A DNA stretch of 7,588 nt. Origin: CAWHOW01 sp050013795 (lineage in GTDB: Bacteria; Bacteroidota; Bacteroidia; Bacteroidales; CG2-30-32-10). Within the stretch, counting starts at the first letter, position 1; each line of letters begins with the position of its first letter. Both the position numbers and the translations under genes were made by a program. A model generated the notes under the pieces. That model saw only the letters and a program-made list of their open reading frames with translations. It was not told the DNA's origin and searched no databases. Below, piece after piece: positions 1-4,739 of the stretch. The stretch is taken from the NCBI GenBank assembly GCA_050013795.1, contig JBEKEO010000150.1, positions 1-7,588 of the forward strand, given 5' to 3'.

Positions 1-86
1 ACATTAACACAAGCAGTAAATAATTCAAATCGTTCAGATTTTAGCCATCTGTCTTGAATTAGTTTTAATATTTCATTTCCGTCCAT
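1..86 (-). CDS. 5' end of an unidentified gene, cut by the window edge
   Basis: Reading the minus strand from an ATG at 86-84 gives 28 uninterrupted codons running off the left edge, beginning MDGNEILKLIQDRW and continuing with a mixed polar and hydrophobic sequence. A purine-rich stretch (AAAGAAAGAGAATAGAT) lies just upstream of the ATG, which suits a Bacteroidota start. There is no signal peptide, and the start looks like that of a soluble, mostly helical protein. The upstream side is occupied by the palindromic element at 117-243. Too little is visible to name a family. The alternative is chance openness over 28 codons, but the codon choice is plausible and a good leader is present, so I think it is a real gene start. 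Confidence 0.6.
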   Translation of the reverse strand, partial: MDGNEILKLIQDRWLKSERFELFTACVN

Positions 87-116
87 ATCTATTCTCTTTC
101 TTTTAACAATGACACA

Positions 117-243
117 CAACGGTCAGCATTGCTTGCAGTGGCGGACTTGTCAGATAAAGACTGACGTGTCTGCCCCAATAATACCACCCAAATACACGGT
201 GCTGTCCCGTCAACTACAAGCCATTGAAGCAATGCTAAGTTGG
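117..243. repeat. imperfect palindromic intergenic element, attC-like in general form
   Basis: Arms at 117-141 and 221-243 are imperfect inverted copies sharing CAAC, AGCATTGCTT and a CA[G/A]TGG end. Between them sits a strong hairpin, 140-174: GGCGGAC-TT-GTCAG, loop ATAAAGA, CTGAC-GT-GTCTGCC, paired throughout except one T-T mismatch and two G-T wobbles. A small ACGG/CCGT hairpin follows at 196-210. On the minus strand the element ends about 30 bases before the start at 86. A long imperfect palindrome just ahead of a gene recalls an integron attC site, but the integrase core boxes (RYYYAAC and GTTRRRY) are matched only imperfectly (AACCAAC and GTTGTGT, one mismatch each), and no integrase is in the window. 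It could equally be a MITE or REP-type element. The fold is seen directly; the identity is inference. Confidence 0.6.
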
Positions 244-582
244 TTGCTGGCGTACTTGTCTGTCTTGTCATAGATGCACAGTCGAATCAGGCTTTTTTAT
301 TGAACAGTCAAAGATAAGGTTTTTGTCGAAGATGGAATGTGGGTGAGCGTTTAAATTTTTACAGAAGGGAAGGGATTTTTGTCTGCCGAGAATAAGTTAT
401 TGCCGATAGAGGGCAAGAAATGCAAAGCTTATTGGCAGCCAAACACTTTTTGCCTTTGAAATAAAAGCTGCGAATGTGCTTTGCATTGTGCGTTTGGCGG
501 TATGAAAACTTTCATCAAAAATAAAATCATATAAATGGGCTTTATTACAATAATTATATTTATCTTTGCTATTACAAAGAGT
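244..582. other. non-coding stretch between the palindromic element and the tandem array
   Basis: I see no convincing gene here. The only longer open frame lies on the minus strand across 429-677; it runs through the hairpin repeat and into the array and has no protein-like features. The stretch contains the repeat at 421-492 and the 14-mer GTTTAAATTTTTAC at 349-362, whose inverted copy lies at 7461-7474. The last 90 bases are very AT-rich and lead into the array. Confidence 0.6.
421..492. repeat. short interspersed hairpin repeat, copy A
   Basis: This stretch aligns with 7357-7424 in the same orientation, at roughly 70% identity by eye with a few small gaps. The best part is TGCCTTTGAAATAAA, then GCTGCGAATGTGCT, then a TTGCATTGTG end. 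Both copies place GCAGC about 30 bases before GCTGC, so the potential hairpin is kept (435-439 with 467-471 here). This looks like a diverged dispersed intergenic repeat, not a gene. Confidence 0.55.
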
Positions 583-1170
583 CGTCTTACATAGACGGAG
601 AACATTTTATCTATAACTAAAAGTCTTCTTTTATTAACTGAAACCTGTCTTAATTGAGCGAAAAACAAAGTTTGCAAAGCAGAGAAGTGTCTTACTTGAG
701 TGAAAAGGTGTCTTACCTAAACGGAGAGGTCGCTTCATATGACGTTCTGTTGAGTGACGTGAAAGTTCTGTCGTCTTCACATCAAGTTCTGTCATCTTCA
801 TGTAAAGTTCTTCAATCTTCACGTCAAGTTCTGCTGTCTTCACGTGCCGTTCTGTCATGTTGCGGTCAAGTTCTGCTATCTTCACGCGACGTTCTGTCAT
901 GTTGCGGTCAAGTTCTGCAATCTTTACGTCAAGTTCTGCTGTCTTCACATAAAGATCTGTTGTCTTCACATCAAGTTCAGCAATCTTCACGTGAAGTTCA
1001 GTTATCTTTCGGTCGTTTTCACCGTTCTTCACGTGATATTCAGTCAAATTATTGTCGTGTTCACCAATCTTCATGCAATGTTCAGAAGAATTTACATGGT
1101 TGCGAGCCAATTTTCATTAAATACGAGCCATCTTTATAGAAAAACCAGTCAATTACTAACCAAAATATAG
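583..1170. repeat. 21-bp tandem repeat array, 28 units in constant phase
   Basis: Cutting the sequence every 21 bases from 583 gives exactly 28 units ending at 1170, with no insertion or deletion needed. The core unit reads (t/c)(g/a)TCTTCAcgtcaa followed by GTTCtG and one pyrimidine. The most constant blocks are TCTT and GTTC, and the bases between the end of one unit and the TCTT of the next vary most. Units from about 772 to 1002 are well conserved. Those at 583-729 form a related subfamily (TGTCTTACnT..., e.g. 583, 646, 688, 709). Those from 1087 to 1170 decay but keep the phase. Units 856-876 and 898-918 are identical. Because the period is a multiple of three, several frames stay open. 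On the minus strand (634-1110) the units read as coiled-coil-like heptads such as AELDVKI and TELDVKT. On the plus strand, open frames at 654-1139 and 844-1170 are serine/valine- or cysteine/histidine-rich and less protein-like. I treat the array as a repeat and not a proven gene. Confidence 0.93.
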
Positions 1171-1175
1171 AAACA

Positions 1176-2156
1176 ATGACCAAAAATCAATTGAATTACT
1201 TAAGAATGGTGATAACTCGCAGGGGTGTTATGAACGCTACCCCGGGCGCTTGGAATACTAATGCTAAAATTGTTGCTTCTAAAACCAATGTGGAGAACTT
1301 ATATGCAGCGATACTGACGGATGCAGGAATACAGGAAAGTGATTTAACGGGAATAACCGTGGCAAAAGATAATGCCCTGACGGTGGCTGTGAATTTAGGG
1401 GTGCATGTTTGCACCGTGATGAGGGCTTATGCTGACGACACCAGTAATACAACCTTATATAACATGATGCATTATACAAAAACGGATTTGGAAAGGGGCG
1501 AAATACAGGATGGTTTGACTAAGATGAATTTGATTTATACCCAAGCTACTGCTGTGCCTATTGCCAGTTTAACTCCGTTTAATTTAACGGCTGCTGATTT
1601 GACTAATTTTAATACAGCTATTCAAAATTTAACTAATGCCGTGCCACAACACGGGGTGCTGGTTGCTACAAGAAAGACTTCGACGGGAAACATTAAAAGC
1701 AATTTTAAATTGTTGCGTGCAGGCGGGAAGAAATTAAATACTTTAGTACAAACGCTGAAACTGGTTCAGCCTACTTTTGTGCAGACTTATGATAATGCCT
1801 GCATTATTGTTAATTTAGGACATGCTCAAATGTCGGAAGAGGCTCATTTAATGCCATTGGAACATGTGGCTATGTTTACACAGAAGTTTTTACCTACTGA
1901 TACGTTTACAATCAGGAATCATAGCGAATATGCAAAAATAAAGGTGTATTTGTCTGACAATACGAATTTGCCGACTACAGGCGGGATTGAAATTGGCGCA
2001 AGAAGTGAACTGAAAATGGAAGTACCTTCGGCGTTTAAAATGCCTTTCGGTCATATTTTGATTGTTTATAATGAGGCTCCAATGGATGACGCTCATGTTA
2101 CTGCGGTGCTTGCTCATGGACAAAGTAATTCGGGGGCTCCGACACCGACATTGTAA
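1176..2156 (+). CDS. 326-residue cytoplasmic-type protein of unknown function
   Basis: I do not recognise this family with confidence. The start is the ATG at 1176, which gives MTKNQLNYLRMVITRR and is preceded by the A-rich leader ATATAGAAACA with no Shine-Dalgarno, as usual for Bacteroidota. There is no signal peptide or membrane segment. Residues 1 to about 215 look mainly helical, with a Trp at 26, an AYADDT stretch at 84-89 and a Thr/Asn/Leu-rich segment at 129-155. Residues 240 to 312 look like a small beta domain (TFTIRNHSEYAKIKVYLSDN, then alternating hydrophobics to VTAVLAH). The tail is flexible (QSNSGAPTPTL). Its base composition is visibly richer in GC than the operon downstream, which hints at a different history. 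It stands alone, with the 21-bp array directly upstream and a gene-free structured region after it. It is probably a real protein gene; the function is unknown. Confidence 0.88.
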   Translation: MTKNQLNYLRMVITRRGVMNATPGAWNTNAKIVASKTNVENLYAAILTDAGIQESDLTGITVAKDNALTVAVNLGVHVCTVMRAYADDTSNTTLYNMMHYTKTDLERGEIQDGLTKMNLIYTQATAVPIASLTPFNLTAADLTNFNTAIQNLTNAVPQHGVLVATRKTSTGNIKSNFKLLRAGGKKLNTLVQTLKLVQPTFVQTYDNACIIVNLGHAQMSEEAHLMPLEHVAMFTQKFLPTDTFTIRNHSEYAKIKVYLSDNTNLPTTGGIEIGARSELKMEVPSAFKMPFGHILIVYNEAPMDDAHVTAVLAHGQSNSGAPTPTL

Positions 2157-2233
2157 GAGAATATTAAACGTATAGAGATAAATAATAAATTTATTATAAA
2201 ATTTAACACAAAAACGTTCTTTAAAATACATAA

Positions 2234-2254
2234 AATAAAGCGTTAGCTTTTATT
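2234..2254 (+). terminator. weak terminator-like hairpin after the orphan gene
   Basis: AATAAAGC, loop GTTA, GCTTTTATT forms an 8-bp stem with one bulged T, about 80 bases after the stop codon at 2156. It is AT-rich and is followed by CTTGCTTCT and not a clean T-run, so termination may be weak. A perfect TAATAAATTTATTA palindrome lies a little further upstream, at about 2187-2200. Confidence 0.3.
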
Positions 2255-2267
2255 CTTGCTTCTAAAA

Positions 2268-2355
2268 ACTGGTAATTTTTAAGCACTGTATTAATAATAA
2301 GTGAACGCTCACGGTATGCGTGGGCTAAACTTATTTGCAGTGCGGGTATACCAGT
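2268..2355 (+). ncRNA. candidate structured RNA: 88-nt multi-stem hairpin with competing downstream pairings
   Basis: Four nested stems can be read directly: ACTGGTA 2268-2274 with TACCAGT 2349-2355; GCACTG 2283-2288 with CAGTGC 2338-2343; AATAAGT 2296-2302 with ACTTATT 2329-2335; and GCTCACG 2307-2313 with CGTGGGC 2319-2325 around a GTATG loop. That is 27 base pairs with one G-U. Two strands can pair elsewhere: ATGCGTGG 2316-2323 with CCACGCAT 2382-2389, which runs into seven Ts (2389-2395), and CAGTGC with GCACTG 2396-2401. Such mutually exclusive pairings recall a regulatory leader, but the same palindrome could work as folded single-stranded DNA. I match it to no known RNA family, and the strand is assumed from the neighbouring genes. 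Confidence 0.45.
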
Positions 2356-2432
2356 ACCTTAGGAGCGGATAATGTATAGTTCCACGCATTTTTTTGCACT
2401 GTTGAAAACTTTTTTTCAAAAACCGTCAACAT

Positions 2433-2459
2433 TTTGCTTAGTTATGGTACTTATATATG
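2433..2459 (+). promoter_or_regulatory. possible Bacteroidota-type promoter for the three-gene operon
   Basis: TTTG at 2433-2436 is followed after 15 bases by TATATATG at 2452-2459, one mismatch from the Bacteroidota -7 box TAnnTTTG. The spacing is slightly short. It lies about 175 bases before the first start codon and downstream of the structured region. This is a motif match by eye only. Confidence 0.25.
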
Positions 2460-2634
2460 AAAGGGAAAATGGATAAAAATAAAAAATTTAACTAAAAAGT
2501 TTCTGAAAAGTGGTGACTTTCTCATTTTTTTAGAGACTATTATATAAAGGGGGTACTCATTTTTTAATTAATAAAAACAGCGGATGCCGAAAAGCTAATA
2601 AGAGTAGGCAATAATAATTTTAAACAAAAAAGTT

Positions 2635-3825
2635 ATGAAAAAAATTATTTTATTAGGTTTAATTATGGGTTTTGCTTTAAGCAATATCCATGCGCAAATG
2701 CAAATGTCATCCAGTAATGGCAATCTTTCAATTGCTGCATCACCGTCGCCAAATGCATGGACAAAATTAGGAGTTACTTTTTCATCTACTAGTAGTTCCA
2801 GTTCATCTCGTAATTATACTTTAGTTGCTGGAAATACTCCCACCTCATCTATGCTTTATTATTATGGTGTTTATGGAGTTACAACTTATTCTACACCAGA
2901 AAGTTATTCTCAAACATATGGGGTGTTTGGGGAGGCAGCTAATGCTTCAAACGGTTATAATTATGGAGTTTTCGGTCAATTAGCCGGCAGCCACAATGGA
3001 GCAGGAATTTATGGTGCAGATTATAACAGTGGACAATCGAATACAGGAGGCAATTATGCAGGATATTTTGCCGGAAATGTATATTCAACTGCAAATATGT
3101 ATGCTACTAACTTTATACCAACCTCTGATAAACGTTTTAAAAAGAATATTACACCTTTAACAAATACTGTTTCTAATAAAATTACTCAGCTAAAAGCTGT
3201 TACCTATAAATTCAAAACAAGGCAAGAACTCAGAGCAGATGGAACTATCCCTACTGATACTTCAAGATCAGATACAGTAAATGGCAAATTCATTAATTAT
3301 ACACATTTTGGTTTTATTGCTCAGGATGTACAAAATGTATTTCCGAATCTTGTTTATCAAAAAGACGATGGTTTTTTAGGACTTAACTATACAGAAATGA
3401 TACCTTTAATAATCGTAGCCTTAAAGCAACAAGATTCCATAATAAATCAACAAAATGCAACAATAACCGCTTTGCAACAACAGGTAAATAATTGTTGCAC
3501 TACAGGCCACTTACAGAAAACAGATGATAAAACCGGAATTAATAATACCAGTAACAGTGATGCAACACCTGTATTGTACCAAAACAATCCAAATCCTTTT
3601 TCGCAACAAACCCAGATAAAATGTTTCATTCCCGAAAACTCAATGGTATCTGCAATATATATCTATGATATGCAGGGTACACAGATAAAGAAAATACCAA
3701 TAAATGGCAAAAACAGCCAGAATATAGTAATTCAAGGTTCCGAGCTTAAAGCAGGAATGTATATGTATTCCCTTATTATTGACGGTAAAGTTATTGATAC
3801 TAAAAAAATGGTTTTAACTGATTAA
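2635..3825 (+). CDS. secreted tail-fibre-like protein with S74 chaperone domain and T9SS sorting domain
   Basis: The 396-residue product starts with a signal peptide (MKKIILLGLIMGFALSNIHA, likely cut before Gln21). Residues 22-160 are Ser/Asn/Gly/Tyr-rich, with recurring short motifs such as YGVYG, YGVFG, GIYG and AGYFAG. These are typical of Bacteroidota tail-fibre-like proteins and suggest a trimeric beta-rich stalk. Residues about 161-260 match the S74 intramolecular chaperone domain: SDKRFKKNI at 164-172, FGFIAQDVQ at 225-233 and LNYTEMIPLIIVALK at 250-264. A short coiled coil follows (265-286). Residues about 312-396 are a type A T9SS sorting domain (NNPNPF, then GMYMYSLIIDGK and KKM near the end). 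The family normally folds and may self-cleave at the S-D bond; whether it does so here is unknown. It is probably a surface or secreted protein. First gene of the operon, with an A-rich leader and no Shine-Dalgarno. Confidence 0.9.
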   Translation: MKKIILLGLIMGFALSNIHAQMQMSSSNGNLSIAASPSPNAWTKLGVTFSSTSSSSSSRNYTLVAGNTPTSSMLYYYGVYGVTTYSTPESYSQTYGVFGEAANASNGYNYGVFGQLAGSHNGAGIYGADYNSGQSNTGGNYAGYFAGNVYSTANMYATNFIPTSDKRFKKNITPLTNTVSNKITQLKAVTYKFKTRQELRADGTIPTDTSRSDTVNGKFINYTHFGFIAQDVQNVFPNLVYQKDDGFLGLNYTEMIPLIIVALKQQDSIINQQNATITALQQQVNNCCTTGHLQKTDDKTGINNTSNSDATPVLYQNNPNPFSQQTQIKCFIPENSMVSAIYIYDMQGTQIKKIPINGKNSQNIVIQGSELKAGMYMYSLIIDGKVIDTKKMVLTD

Positions 3826-3830
3826 ATATT

Positions 3831-4727
3831 ATGAAAAAGCTACTTTTAATTGCAATTATTCTGTTGCCCGCTTTTATCAAAGCACAGCAATATGTTCCTT
3901 TTCCTGACAGTAATGCTGTATGGAGTGAAGAAGAGATAGATGGTATGGGGCCTTGCCAACCTTGCAAATATCAGTTTAGAATGAAAGGTGATACCATTAT
4001 TGATTCAATTCAATACCATAAAATATATAAAGAGAATGATTCATTATTAAATTCCTCAAACTTAATTTATTTTGGTGAAATTAGAGAACAATCAAAAAGA
4101 ATATATTACCGATGTTGTAATCATGATATAAGACTATATGATTTTTCAAAAAGTGTGGGAGACACTATAAAAAATTTGTATAGTGAGTTTAGTGGTTGTA
4201 ATGCAATATCTGATTCTGCTACAATTACCAATATTGACTCAATATTAATAGATGGCAATTATAGGAGGGTGTTTCATCTAAATACCTACAATAACCCTGT
4301 ATGGATTGAAGGAATTGGCAGTATAAATGGATTATTAAATGCAGTAGTAGGCGAGCCAACATGTAGTTGCACATGGGACTTAGTATGTTTTCAGAATAAT
4401 GATAGTGTAAAATACTTAAATCCCAAATATAGTACATGTTTTCCAGAAATTACAGGCATTACAAACTATACTGTAGTCGAAAATACGGTTTCTGTTTTGC
4501 CCAATCCAGTTACTGATATAAGCGAAATTCAGTGGAGTAATTCAAATGAATATCCTTTTTCAAAGCTAATAATAGTTGATGTTTTGGGCAAAGACATAAA
4601 ATATTTTAATGTTTCGGGGATAAGTGATATTACAATTAACAGAGCCGATTTTGCACAAGGAATTTATTTTGCGAAACTATACTCTCTGAATGGTAAATAT
4701 AATGTTATAAAGCTAATTATTCAATAA
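3831..4727 (+). CDS. secreted protein of unknown function with T9SS type A sorting domain
   Basis: The 298-residue product has a signal peptide (MKKLLLIAIILLPAFIKA, cut before Gln19). The mature region (19 to about 215) has a pattern I associate with unnamed Bacteroidota secreted proteins: YVPFPDSNAVW near the start, GDTIIDSIQYHKIY at 53-66, IYYRCC and LYDFSKSVGDTI at 91-113, and WIEGIGSINGLL at 158-169. Nine cysteines, including a CQPC pair at 42-45, suggest disulfides after export. Residues about 218-298 form a type A sorting domain (VSVLPNPVTD, VDVLGKDIK, FAQGIYFAKLY, KLIIQ), so T9SS export and surface attachment or release are expected. No enzyme motif is visible. The start lies 5 bases after the previous stop, so co-transcription is likely. 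Function unknown. Confidence 0.88.
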   Translation: MKKLLLIAIILLPAFIKAQQYVPFPDSNAVWSEEEIDGMGPCQPCKYQFRMKGDTIIDSIQYHKIYKENDSLLNSSNLIYFGEIREQSKRIYYRCCNHDIRLYDFSKSVGDTIKNLYSEFSGCNAISDSATITNIDSILIDGNYRRVFHLNTYNNPVWIEGIGSINGLLNAVVGEPTCSCTWDLVCFQNNDSVKYLNPKYSTCFPEITGITNYTVVENTVSVLPNPVTDISEIQWSNSNEYPFSKLIIVDVLGKDIKYFNVSGISDITINRADFAQGIYFAKLYSLNGKYNVIKLIIQ

Positions 4728-4739
4728 AATAAAAAAATT

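Larger units (their letters stand above)
2157..2634. other. gene-free structured region between the orphan gene and the operon
   Basis: No credible gene is seen in these 478 bases. They contain the weak hairpin at 2234-2254, the large hairpin at 2268-2355 with its competing pairings, an AT-only stem (TTGAAAA 2402-2408 with TTTTCAA 2413-2419), a possible promoter at 2433-2459, and two copies of CTCATTTTTTTA-like sequence near 2520 and 2565 in the leader of the operon. Confidence 0.6.

Noticed and set aside
89..271. 60-codon minus-strand open frame
   Set aside because: It coincides with the palindromic element and ends just before the better start at 86. Its composition follows the element and not a protein.
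429..677. 82-codon minus-strand open frame
   Set aside because: It spans the hairpin repeat and an AT-rich stretch, with no leader and no protein-like pattern.
654..1139. Plus-strand open frame across the array, Ser/Val/Gln-rich, in frame with the gene at 1176
   Set aside because: Its openness follows from a 21-bp repeat with no stop in the unit. It begins only at TTG, the recurrent unit variants change amino acids in this frame, and a stop separates it from the gene.
844..1170. Second plus-strand open frame across the array, Cys/His/Phe-rich
   Set aside because: It starts at GTG inside the repeat and has an odd composition; it is a by-product of the repeat period.
583..1170. CRISPR or tandem interspaced guide array
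   Set aside because: There are no spacers of useful length between constant repeats. Variation is spread across a 21-bp unit, and no associated nuclease is nearby.
2268..2355. tmRNA, RNase P, SRP or T-box RNA as identity of the hairpin
   Set aside because: None of the conserved sequence elements I would expect for those RNAs is present; only the fold is supported.
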